From contig JAEWRJ010000088.1 of NCBI GenBank assembly GCA_023460055.1, positions 1 to 9,289 of the forward strand: DNA of 9,289 bases. The letters run 5' to 3'. This document shows positions 1 to 6,565 of this stretch, one piece after another (within the stretch, counting starts at the first letter, position 1; each line of letters begins with the position of its first letter). The notes below the pieces were generated by a model. The model searched no databases. It saw only the letters and a list, made by a program, of their open reading frames with translations, and was not told where the DNA came from. Position numbers and translations under genes: made by a program. Source of the DNA: Bacillota bacterium. GTDB lineage: Bacteria; Bacillota; Clostridia; Christensenellales; Aristaeellaceae.

Positions 1-555
1 CTTACCTTTGTCTGCTTTGAAGTTTGATTGGAAACTTTTTAGCCAGGGATTCCTATCTAAAGATAATTCTTTATCAACTAATCTAAACGAATGGTCATTA
101 TTCTCTGGTTTATATTTTTCATATAAATAGCCAAACGGCTGAGCAATATATTGATGGACAAAACAGCTAAATGTTCCCACAAAATGGGGATATGTTGAAG
201 TCATATTAGTAAACTGACTAATTCTATCTCTAATAACGTTGGTTGCATCATTAGTAAACGTAAGTACAGCTATGCCATTATTAGCACGCTTATCCCATTT
301 GCTAATTTCATAAGCAGCTTTCATACCAACAACTTCAGTTTTGCCGCTTCCGGCACAGGCCCTTAAAAATGTGTTTTTTTCAATAGACGATAATACGTAT
401 TTTAGCTGATCCTCTGTTTTTTCAGAAATCCGGCATTTATCAAAACCTAAACACACATCTTTTACGCCACGTCTAAAACACTCGTCACAGGATATGCCCT
501 CATCTTTCTTGCATATCGCTTTGGCTACCTCGTTTCGCATGTCCTCTTTATTCAT
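1..555 (-). CDS. gajB: UvrD/Rep-like superfamily 1 helicase, N-terminal part (GajB-like, Gabija system)
   Basis: Partial: 185 codons are visible and the C-terminus lies beyond base 1. The start ATG at 553-555 sits inside the end of the upstream nuclease gene (8-nt overlap ATGAATAA), so the two are translationally coupled. Visible helicase motifs are the Q-motif region with Walker A (LRACAGSGKTEVV, about residues 64-76), motif Ia (AVLTFTNDAT, 96-105) and motif Ib (VGTFSCFVHQYI, 126-137), in the order and spacing of UvrD/Rep/PcrA DNA helicases. By family knowledge the full protein is an ATP-dependent SF1 helicase-like partner; in Gabija, GajB senses DNA ends or nucleotides and works with the GajA nuclease. 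Odd feature: a cysteine-rich stretch before Walker A (C15, C23, C26, C35, C41), suggestive of a metal-binding N-terminal extension. The gene is AT-rich like gajA. The helicase call is firm; the Gabija assignment rests on the neighbour. Confidence 0.83.
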   Translation of the reverse strand, partial: MNKEDMRNEVAKAICKKDEGISCDECFRRGVKDVCLGFDKCRISEKTEDQLKYVLSSIEKNTFLRACAGSGKTEVVGMKAAYEISKWDKRANNGIAVLTFTNDATNVIRDRISQFTNMTSTYPHFVGTFSCFVHQYIAQPFGYLYEKYKPENNDHSFRLVDKELSLDRNPWLKSFQSNFKADKGK

Positions 556-2497
556 TAATGTCACCACCACAAGCCCAGATAATTGCATCCCTTATATATT
601 GGGGAACCTTGAATATGCCTGCAATGTCTTTATCGTCTTCACCTTTTCTTTCCTCTTTAGCAGGAGCCTTTTGAATTTCATTCTTAATCCTATCTGCTAA
701 TTCTTGTGCGAAAATTCCTTTACCGACGTTTTTATCATCATTGACACGCTTCAATATTAAAATTGAGTATTCACGTTTTTTTATTACGGTCTTGTTCTCT
801 GGCTTTTTATAGTCTTCAATTATACTTTTACAATTTTCTTTTACTCCATTTGCGCCACCATCTTTCGGCCATATATCCCGAATCACTTCAAACATTAGTA
901 TAATGTTATCTTCCATTGCCAAATCATACTCGAATGTTTTGAATGGAGAAGAAAAAAGTCTTGTATAGACACTCTCTTTAGTTTTGGCAATCAATTCAAG
1001 CGCAGGATTTGTGCTCGCCACCCCATCTAAAGTGAGAGGATAGACCTCACTTCTAATAATGTCATCTCCATCCTTTTCTTCCATTACTACTTTTCCAGGA
1101 TCCTTGTCTGTTATACCGCTGCATCTAAACGGCAATCTATTATCCGGTTGCATTCCATCAATATCACAGAAGAGCTGAAAGAAATGTTTAAAGTTTATTC
1201 CGTTGATATTAATTACGGATACACCAGCTTCTTCAAGTGTTGATGGAAGCTTTACTTTGCCTTCTTTGTTATATTTATCTAGTACGATCTTTGCAAACTC
1301 CGGCAGCAGTATTGCCTCGCTTATTCCTTCTACAAATATGACGCCCTTTGAAAAAAACAGTGTTGATTTTGTTACATCTAGCCATCTATTAATATACTTC
1401 TTACTCACAACATCAATATTTTGTCTAGATAGTGAGGTTGCATGGATCCTTTCTTTACATTTTTTTAGATGAATCAAATTGTCAATGCTTACGGAAGAAG
1501 CCAGTACGGCTGAATGCGTTGTAATAATAATTTGAATACATTTTTCCTCTATTACTAGTTGTTCAAGGTACTTAATAAGCTTGATCTGTAATTGAGGGTG
1601 AAGATGTGCTTCTGGCTCTTCAATCAGTAATACCGTAAAGAGATTTCTACTTCTTCTAGGAGCTTTTAATTCGGCCAATATAGTTGCTATATATAAAAGA
1701 TTGTTATATCCCAGGCTATTTATAGCAATGCCAAGAAAGCTTTCCACAGGTATATCTTCTTTAATCTCAGGAAAGAAAACCATTTTAATGTTTCTTAGTA
1801 TTGATGTAAAAGATGTGTCAGAGAATTGTAAGTTGATGGTTTGTCCGAAAGTATTCCCCATGGTTTTATTTATATAGTGGTTGATGTTTTCTTTTGCATT
1901 TTTGATCTCATCTTGATCGATCAAAGATTGATTCGCTGCTTTGGATTTGCTCTCCAAATCATTCTTCTGTTCCGGTTCAATATATTGATGATCTAGCAGC
2001 ATAGCCAATCTTGAATTTCTGCCATTTGTAAGCCTTTGTTCGGCATCTCGAAGAGGAGGCAAATAAATGCAGTCAATACAATCATAGGTTTCCTCTTCAA
2101 ATGCGCTTGCCTTTGATGCGCCTCCCCAAATGAATTTTTTAAAGTACCCCTTTTGATTTCTTCTATTCTCTACTTCAAAATGAAGTTTAGCGTTGAACGT
2201 AGCGTCACACCATGTTAAGAATGTTACTTTTTCATTGGGGGACAGGTCCTCCCAGTCCAAATTAATCCTAATATTCTTGGCTTGATCTTTATCAATAAAA
2301 GATCGATAAAAGTCATCTTCATTGATATTCATATATGAAATCTCGTTTTCCCTTAAGATCAATCTTATTGAATCAACGATCGTTGTTTTTCCAGAAGCAT
2401 TTTCTCCAACCAAAATATTCAGTCCGCGATTGAACTCAATTTCAGACTTCTCTTTACAGTTCTTATACCCTTCAATCTCAATTTTTGATATGTACAC
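548..2497 (-). CDS. gajA: OLD-family ATP-dependent endonuclease (ABC ATPase + TOPRIM), GajA-like
   Basis: A 649-residue protein. It starts at a GTG (2495-2497) with AGGAGG at 2511-2506, 8 nt upstream. The N-terminal ABC-type ATPase has Walker A (LVGENASGKTT, about 29-39), a signature-like LGYNNLLYIA (262-271), Walker B (LLIEEPEAHLHP, 290-301) and an H-loop (IITTHSAVLASS, 324-335). A TOPRIM domain follows: FVEGISEAILLPEFA (388-402) carries the first acidic residues, ITDKD (462-466) the DxD pair, and GKGIFAQELADRI (592-604) the late conserved Lys. The catalytic positions look intact. OLD nucleases nick or cut DNA using TOPRIM-bound metal. With an adjacent UvrD-like helicase this matches GajA of Gabija, where ATP/NTP depletion during phage attack releases the nuclease. 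It is somewhat longer than the GajA proteins I recall (about 580). AT-rich composition differs sharply from the genes right of base 3113, pointing to horizontal transfer. An unrelated OLD-helicase pair is the main alternative. Confidence 0.88.
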   Translation of the reverse strand: MYISKIEIEGYKNCKEKSEIEFNRGLNILVGENASGKTTIVDSIRLILRENEISYMNINEDDFYRSFIDKDQAKNIRINLDWEDLSPNEKVTFLTWCDATFNAKLHFEVENRRNQKGYFKKFIWGGASKASAFEEETYDCIDCIYLPPLRDAEQRLTNGRNSRLAMLLDHQYIEPEQKNDLESKSKAANQSLIDQDEIKNAKENINHYINKTMGNTFGQTINLQFSDTSFTSILRNIKMVFFPEIKEDIPVESFLGIAINSLGYNNLLYIATILAELKAPRRSRNLFTVLLIEEPEAHLHPQLQIKLIKYLEQLVIEEKCIQIIITTHSAVLASSVSIDNLIHLKKCKERIHATSLSRQNIDVVSKKYINRWLDVTKSTLFFSKGVIFVEGISEAILLPEFAKIVLDKYNKEGKVKLPSTLEEAGVSVININGINFKHFFQLFCDIDGMQPDNRLPFRCSGITDKDPGKVVMEEKDGDDIIRSEVYPLTLDGVASTNPALELIAKTKESVYTRLFSSPFKTFEYDLAMEDNIILMFEVIRDIWPKDGGANGVKENCKSIIEDYKKPENKTVIKKREYSILILKRVNDDKNVGKGIFAQELADRIKNEIQKAPAKEERKGEDDKDIAGIFKVPQYIRDAIIWACGGDINE

Positions 2498-2505
2498 GAT
2501 AAGTA

Positions 2506-2511
2506 CCTCCT
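2506..2511 (-). promoter_or_regulatory. Shine-Dalgarno site that fixes the GTG start of gajA
   Basis: On the minus strand this reads AGGAGG, 8 nt before the GTG at 2497. No ATG in frame lies at a comparable distance, so GTG is taken as the start. Confidence 0.8.
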
Positions 2512-3059
2512 GAACTCTATATGTGTTAGGCTTCTTGTTCGCAGATCTTCATATCCAGTCGAAAGATAATGGTACTACTTCTTAATGAATAACAATATAC
2601 CTGAACTGACGCTACAATTCAATGCTTCCATTGTAGAATACTGAGGAGTACCTGGCTCAGAGGACAGTGAAGGCTGACACTAAGAAGAAACTCTCTGCAG
2701 CCTCATGATGCCTGATGAATTTATACACTATTTTTGACTTGACTCCTCTGTTGATAATGTATGATTATTAGATGACCACTATATTTCGCTGTCTGTTTAC
2801 CAGTAATTGAATCGTATAGATCATATCTCTAATAGAGCACAGATCAGACAATCACTGTATTCATGCACGCGAACCCGATACTCGCGCACGTTTCCCCTAT
2901 ACTAGCGCACGCGACACGGGAGGGGGTTGCATTGTGCGCAATCATTCCTTCCGTTGAATGCCAATAGATACGAAAATCATCAGAAACTGCTTCTTACATG
3001 TCGATATATAACCTAACACCCAACTCCAAGAAGTGAGCAATATCAACGATTCTACAACA
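2512..3059. other. Gene-poor AT-rich spacer between gajA and ssrA (probable island edge)
   Basis: I see no convincing coding region in these roughly 550 bases on either strand; frames are short and lack ribosome binding sites. It is AT-rich except for a GC-rich block around 2865-2945 containing 21-bp-spaced repeats. No integrase or transposase gene is visible. The gajA promoter should lie here, but no clear -35/-10 pair stands out upstream of 2511. The position next to the ssrA 3' end suggests the boundary of an integrated island; that is inference. Confidence 0.6.
2865..2927. repeat. Three 21-bp-spaced GC-rich direct repeats
   Basis: GCACG recurs at 2865, 2886 and 2907, exactly 21 bp apart. 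The first two units also share CCC, ATACT and a trailing G (GCACGCGAACCCGATACTCGC and GCACGTTTCCCCTATACTAGC); the third is degenerate after GCACGCGA. A related GTGCGCAAT lies just after at 2934-2942. The spacing of two helical turns suits a repeated protein-binding site or a multi-repeat transposon end (as in IS21-family termini), but no transposase is present to support that. Confidence 0.5.
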
Positions 3060-3092
3060 AAACCCACCTCATTGCGAAGCGGGTTTCATTGT
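3060..3092 (-). terminator. Rho-independent terminator of ssrA
   Basis: On the minus strand, AAACCCGCTTC, the loop GCAAT and GAGGTGGGTTT form an 11-bp stem with two G-U pairs (stem-loop 3086-3060), followed by TTGTTGTAG. It lies about 27 nt past the ssrA 3' end, as expected for transcription of tmRNA from right to left. The T-run is imperfect. Confidence 0.7.
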
Positions 3093-3108
3093 ATCAACTG
3101 TTGTTGAT
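3093..3108. repeat. Inverted repeat ATCAAC-TGTT-GTTGAT next to the ssrA 3' end
   Basis: Perfect 6-bp arms (3093-3098 and 3103-3108) with a 4-nt loop, immediately past the CCA end of ssrA. TATCAAC also occurs as a direct copy at 3041-3047. It could be an integrase-binding arm of an attachment site or simply part of the ssrA 3' processing region. Confidence 0.4.
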
Positions 3109-3112
3109 GATG

Positions 3113-3465
3113 TGGTGGAGGTGAGGAGAATCGAACTCCTGTCCGAAGATTCAGACCTATGATTTTCTCCGAGCGGAGCCTCTCATTTTAACTTCCCTTG
3201 TCCGGACGCCGAAGAGGCAGGCTGCCGGACGCGGTAGCTTCATATTACCGGATTCGCCTCAAAGCTTTGGCGGTCCTGTTCCTCACATCAATGACGCCGG
3301 TGAACTCAAGCCGTGAGCGCTTGGGGCCGACGATCACAGCCTTAGGCTGCGAAAGCTAATTGCTGATTGTTGTCAGTTGTTTTTTTTCCCCGTTGTTATG
3401 CGGTACAGGGGCCGCAGCTCGCTTACCATATGCCCGACGATCCCCGTCGAAACCAGTACACCCCC
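3113..3465 (-). ncRNA. ssrA: tmRNA (transfer-messenger RNA)
   Basis: A 353-nt gene with the classical ends: 5' GGGGGTGTACTGGTTTCGAC and 3' GTTCGATTCTCC..CACCTCCACCA. The first seven bases (GGGGGTG, 3465-3459) pair with CACCTCC before an encoded CCA, giving the tRNA-like acceptor stem with one G-U pair. The T arm is visible at about 3125-3141. The message part at 3389-3342 encodes the tag GKKTTDNNQQLAFAA followed by TAA. With SmpB it rescues ribosomes stalled on broken mRNAs and marks the product for proteolysis. smpB lies directly upstream in the same direction. The 3' end is a common site for island integration, and the Gabija island lies on that side. Confidence 0.97.
3342..3389 (-). other. 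tmRNA-encoded proteolysis tag reading frame
   Basis: Read back in frame from the TAA at 3344-3342, the codons GCC GCA TTC GCT TTA CAA CAG AAT AAC GAC ACT ACA AAA AAA GGA give GKKTTDNNQQLAFAA. The resume codon is inferred as GGA from the length and the Gly-Lys beginning common in Firmicutes tags. The C-terminal LAFAA replaces the more usual VALAA or YALAA. Confidence 0.75.
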
Positions 3466-3479
3466 ATAATGGCTTGCTT

Positions 3480-3485
3480 ATTATA
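3480..3485 (-). promoter_or_regulatory. -10 box of the ssrA promoter
   Basis: The minus strand reads TATAAT at 3485-3480, 14 nt before the mature 5' G at 3465. This suits a short leader removed by RNase P. The -35 side (around TGTTTCC, 3503-3509) is a poor match, so only the -10 is claimed. Confidence 0.55.
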
Positions 3486-3511
3486 CCACAGGCAGCCCCC
3501 CGGAAACAGCC

Positions 3512-3991
3512 CTAATCCCCGCTGTCCCTCCCTTGATGGCGCATCGCCCGCTCCATATCCCGCTTGGCATCGCGGTCAGCAAGATCGTCACGCTTGTCGT
3601 GCAGCTGCTTGCCCCGGCATACGCCCAGCTCCAGCTTCATCCGGCCATCCTTCAAATAGACCGACAGCGGGATCAGCGTATAGCCCTTTTGCTGCACCTG
3701 GGCCTTCAACTTGCGGATCTCCGCCTTGTGCAGCAGCAGCTTCTTGGGCCGCATCGGATCGGTGTTAAAGATGCTTCCCTGTTCATAAGGGCTGATATGC
3801 ATGCTCTGCACCAGCACCTCATTGTCACGTATCTGCGCGTAACTCTCTTTCAGGTTTACCTTGCCCTGGCGGATCGATTTCACCTCTGTGCCATGCAGGG
3901 CGATGCCGCACTCAACGCTTTCTTCCACAAAGAAGTCATGGCGCGCGCTGCGGTTTTGCGCAACGGGCTTAATGCCCTTTGTTTTTGCCAT
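3512..3991 (-). CDS. smpB: SsrA-binding protein SmpB
   Basis: A 159-residue protein from the ATG at 3991. SmpB binds the tRNA-like domain of tmRNA and the decoding centre of stalled ribosomes, standing in for the missing codon-anticodon pair. Family hallmarks are visible: RSARHDFFVEESVECGIAL then GTEVKSIRQGKVNLKESYAQI, HISPYEQGSIFNTDP, RPKKLLLHKAEIRKL, GYTLIPLSVYLKDGRMKLELG and the basic C-terminal tail (KRDDLADRDAKRDMERAMR) that reaches into the mRNA channel. An in-frame ATG at 4012 would add seven residues, but AGGGGGA sits just before the 3991 ATG, and the TATAAT at 4020-4015 would start transcription at about 4008, inside the longer version. The gene lies 46 bp upstream of ssrA. Confidence 0.97.
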   Translation of the reverse strand: MAKTKGIKPVAQNRSARHDFFVEESVECGIALHGTEVKSIRQGKVNLKESYAQIRDNEVLVQSMHISPYEQGSIFNTDPMRPKKLLLHKAEIRKLKAQVQQKGYTLIPLSVYLKDGRMKLELGVCRGKQLHDKRDDLADRDAKRDMERAMRHQGRDSGD

Positions 3992-4014
3992 CTGCCATCC
4001 CCCTTCGCTCATTC

Positions 4015-4020
4015 ATTATA
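4015..4020 (-). promoter_or_regulatory. -10 box of the smpB promoter
   Basis: The minus strand reads TATAAT at 4020-4015. No good -35 is found 16-18 bp upstream. A small inverted repeat, CATACttGTATG (4023-4034), directly precedes it. The predicted transcription start near 4008 argues for translation from the ATG at 3991. Confidence 0.5.
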
Positions 4021-4076
4021 TCATACAAGTATGAAGTTTCATAGATGAACAGAATGCCGGAAAAGCATGTACAGGC

Positions 4077-4754
4077 TTATTCCAGCCGTACAAGCTGCGC
4101 CACTGTCAGAACATTCCCCTCCACCCGGAAGCGCACATCAAAGGCACCGAAGCCAAATCCATAGATACGTTCCGGCCGGTCCTGATAGGCTGGTCTGGGA
4201 TCCTGCGCCAGGACCTGCATCAGCGCCTCCCGCTTATCAGCCGGGAAAGCGGAGAGCAAATGATCAGGATCACGCACCTCCAGCAGCGGCCACTCCTGCC
4301 CCTGTACAAACCCTTGACCGCTTGCTTCGCGGCTGTCGGTATAGGCGATATAGGGCTTGATATCATAGATGGGTGTGCCATCCATCAGGTCAGCCCCTGC
4401 TACACGCAACATCTGCCCCTCCGGCCCTTGCTCCACACCGATCAGCCGCACGCAGCTGAGACCAAGCCCGTTGGGCCGAAATGGCGAGCGGGTGGCAAAT
4501 ACCCCCATGCGCGTATCCCCCCCAAGGCGCGGCGGGCGCACAGTGGGCGACCATCCCTTGCCGTCATTGCCCGAAAAACCCCAGATCAGCCAGAGGTGGC
4601 TGAAGCCCTCGATGCCCCGCAGCGATTCAGGAACACGGTAAGGCGCTTCAAAAACGATCAGAGCCTCCAGTTTTTCAGCCAGCCCGCTTTGACGCGGAAT
4701 GCCGAATTTAGAGGAAAAATCGCTGCGAATCATGGCAATGGGTTCAATGTTCAT
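4077..4754 (-). CDS. trmO: tRNA (adenine37-N6)-methyltransferase TrmO (TsaA/YaeB family)
   Basis: A 225-residue SAM-dependent enzyme expected to methylate N6 of t6A37 in tRNA-Thr, fine-tuning decoding. The beta-barrel methyltransferase signature is clear: the N-terminal IEPIAMIRSDFSSKFGIPRQ, GIEGFSHLWLIWGF (47-60), GVFATRSPFRPNGLGLSCVR (84-103), the ADLMDGTPIYDIKPYI motif (121-136) and the C-terminal IYGFGFGAFDVRF (198-210) of the longer TrmO form. The start ATG at 4754 has AGGAGA 6 nt upstream. Its own promoter lies at 4812-4785. It is the first of three minus-strand genes with smpB and ssrA, but each has a promoter element, so they need not be one operon. Family assignment is firm; the exact tRNA substrate is inferred. 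Confidence 0.95.
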   Translation of the reverse strand: MNIEPIAMIRSDFSSKFGIPRQSGLAEKLEALIVFEAPYRVPESLRGIEGFSHLWLIWGFSGNDGKGWSPTVRPPRLGGDTRMGVFATRSPFRPNGLGLSCVRLIGVEQGPEGQMLRVAGADLMDGTPIYDIKPYIAYTDSREASGQGFVQGQEWPLLEVRDPDHLLSAFPADKREALMQVLAQDPRPAYQDRPERIYGFGFGAFDVRFRVEGNVLTVAQLVRLE

Positions 4755-4784
4755 GCTTGTCTCCTTGCGCGGTTTCCATACGGA

Positions 4785-4812
4785 ATTATACTATACCATG
4801 GCGCTGTGACAA
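4785..4812 (-). promoter_or_regulatory. Sigma-A type promoter of trmO
   Basis: On the minus strand, -35 TTGTCA (4812-4807), a 16-bp spacer and -10 TATAAT (4790-4785), about 31 nt before the start codon. Confidence 0.75.
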
Positions 4813-4964
4813 AAGGAGATTCTGCCGCCGAGCGAAGCAAAATTGACAGGATGGACTTCATTGGGATATGTGCTCTGGATTCCCTTCAGTCAATGCCCGC
4901 GCGGCGTGCCGGCATATGATGCCCGTCCATTTTTGTAACATATTTATTAATCTTTTCGTCTTTG

Positions 4965-4993
4965 TTGCATTAATGATAAATTTTCATTACAAT
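4965..4993 (+). promoter_or_regulatory. Sigma-A type promoter of the zorAB-like operon
   Basis: -35 TTGCAT (4965-4970), a 17-bp AT-rich spacer and -10 TACAAT (4988-4993), 40 nt upstream of the first start codon. It fires away from the trmO promoter; the two lie about 150 bp apart. Confidence 0.72.
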
Positions 4994-5033
4994 ACTCCAT
5001 ATATCGCTGTGCGCAATTCGAGGTGAAGGCAGT

Positions 5034-6563
5034 ATGAGAGAGATTTTCGCGAAGATTCCGGGCGAACTGGTAGATATTATCATCTACAGCACCATCCTGT
5101 TTGTTTTTTTAGCAGGATTGTTCAAGTGCGTTTTTCCCTACCGCAGAGGTTCCGGGCTTTTCCGGCGTGCCATCCGCTCGCTCGAATTTATGAAGCCCGG
5201 GAAGGATACTGAGAAGGCCTGGCAGGAGCCTCTGTTCCTGGGCAGCCCCATGCGGGATCAGTGGTCACGCTTTTTGCTTAATGCCCGCCACCTGGACCAG
5301 AAGGGGCTGGGCTGCAATACGGAGGATTACATCAACGACGACGATGTGTTTGCCGCGTGGGCTCATTTGCAGCTTGCGGAGGTTATTCCGGGCCTGCTGA
5401 CCTCGCTGGGCATCCTCGGTACCTTCATCGGGCTGATGCGCGGGCTTGGCAACCTGGATATCTCCAGCGCCGACAGTACCATGCAGGGTATCTCTTCCAT
5501 GATATCCGGCATGACCTTCGCCTATGGCACATCGATCGCGGGCGTCGCGGCTTCGCTGGCGTTCAATATCCTGTTCCGAATAGCTCAGGGCAGCGCGCTC
5601 AAGTCAATGGATGATTTTAACAGCGCTTTCTCGGAATTGGTGATGCAGCGTCCCGTTGATGACAATGTATTCATCAAGTCGCAGCTTGAGGGACAGGATG
5701 AAGCCCTGGCCCTTAGCATGTCGGAGGGGGTCAGCAAGGCGATAGAACGTTCCTTCGTGCCGATCAGCCAGAGCATGAATAACTTTATCGCCGCGCAGAC
5801 ACAGGGCCAGCTGAAAGGGCTTGACAATATTGTCAGCCATTTTATCGCTCAGATGAATAGTTCCCTGAGCGGACAATTCGGGCAATTGGCTCAGACGCTT
5901 TCTGCCGTGAACCAATCGCAGGCAGTAGGCCACGACGCCCTGCAGCGCACCATGAGCGCAGCGGATGCCATCATTGCAGGCGCGTCCAATGTGCAGGGCA
6001 TGACACAGGAGCTGCTTCGCCGCTTTGAGGGTTATATCGCGGAGTTAAGCCGCAGCCAGTCAAGCGGCATCCACATGACAGAATCGATGCAGGCCATGCT
6101 GTCCTCCATGCACGAGAGCCTGAATGAGCAAAGCAGGCATTGGCAGCGTCTGACTCAAAGCCAAAGCGATATTGACGCTCAAATGCAGCAGTATGCCGCC
6201 TGGTCAGGCCGTGTGCTGGATGCCGTGGACAAGCAAAGCGCCGGCATGCTCGAGCGCAGCCATGAGGTGGCTTCTCAAATGTCCGCCGCATCCAAACAGC
6301 TGTCGGGGGCCTATACCGGCTTTGTGGAGAGCATCTCCACCGGCCTTGCCCGTACGATGGGGCTGTTTGAAGAAAATATGCACGATATGATGAACGAGCT
6401 AGGCCGTCAGCTGAAGGAATACGCCAAGCCGCAAGGAGCGGACAGCAAACCCGCCGCGGAACTGACCGCCATCTCCAAGATGCAGCAGACCATGGCTGAT
6501 ATGGCTGCAGCGCTTAACCGCGCTATCACCGCCGCCGAACAAAAGATGGCGGAGGGGGCCTGA
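5034..6563 (+). CDS. MotA/TolQ/ExbB-type proton-channel subunit with long cytoplasmic tail (ZorA-like)
   Basis: A 509-residue protein whose ATG follows GAGGTG by 8 nt. Membrane segments are seen at about 11-34, 116-136 (EVIPGLLTSLGILGTFIGL) and 159-184 (GMTFAYGTSIAGVAASLAF). The last two, with the connecting STMQGISSMISGM, match the MotA/ExbB channel fold and resemble ZorA of the Zorya anti-phage system. From about 190 to 509 the protein is a long Gln/Ser/Met-rich helical region, predicted cytoplasmic, like the ZorA tail that transmits motor rotation. It should form a stator pentamer around the dimeric product of the next gene and be driven by ion flow. It differs from flagellar MotA in membrane topology and in the tail. 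Whether it serves defence or another envelope function is not shown by the sequence, because no Zorya effector follows. Confidence 0.82.
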   Translation: MREIFAKIPGELVDIIIYSTILFVFLAGLFKCVFPYRRGSGLFRRAIRSLEFMKPGKDTEKAWQEPLFLGSPMRDQWSRFLLNARHLDQKGLGCNTEDYINDDDVFAAWAHLQLAEVIPGLLTSLGILGTFIGLMRGLGNLDISSADSTMQGISSMISGMTFAYGTSIAGVAASLAFNILFRIAQGSALKSMDDFNSAFSELVMQRPVDDNVFIKSQLEGQDEALALSMSEGVSKAIERSFVPISQSMNNFIAAQTQGQLKGLDNIVSHFIAQMNSSLSGQFGQLAQTLSAVNQSQAVGHDALQRTMSAADAIIAGASNVQGMTQELLRRFEGYIAELSRSQSSGIHMTESMQAMLSSMHESLNEQSRHWQRLTQSQSDIDAQMQQYAAWSGRVLDAVDKQSAGMLERSHEVASQMSAASKQLSGAYTGFVESISTGLARTMGLFEENMHDMMNELGRQLKEYAKPQGADSKPAAELTAISKMQQTMADMAAALNRAITAAEQKMAEGA

Positions 6564-6565
6564 GC

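Noticed and set aside
2733..2770. Possible plus-strand promoter (TTGACT with TATGAT) in the spacer.
   Set aside because: The spacing is only 15 bp and no gene follows.
2881..2893. The island repeat shares CGCGCACGTTT (2883-2893) with the anticodon arm of tRNA-Leu (8220-8230), with ATAC just before it in both.
   Set aside because: Eleven bases could be chance, the match stops at once after GTTT, and the island copy belongs to a 21-bp repeat that explains it better than a tRNA fragment.
3060..3086. Possible CRISPR-like or att repeat at the AAACCC/GGGTTT element.
   Set aside because: It is one stem-loop at the right distance and direction to be the ssrA terminator, with no further copies.
3512..4012. 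Longer SmpB form starting at the ATG at 4012.
   Set aside because: The TATAAT at 4020-4015 would place the transcript start inside it, and the AGGGGGA site serves the ATG at 3991, where homologues begin.
3533..4048. Long plus-strand open frame opposite smpB.
   Set aside because: It has no ribosome binding site or family features and mirrors the codon structure of smpB on the other strand.
4260..4919. Plus-strand open frame opposite trmO, running into the intergenic region.
   Set aside because: It is antisense to a clear TrmO gene, with low-complexity Pro/Arg/His composition and no start signal.
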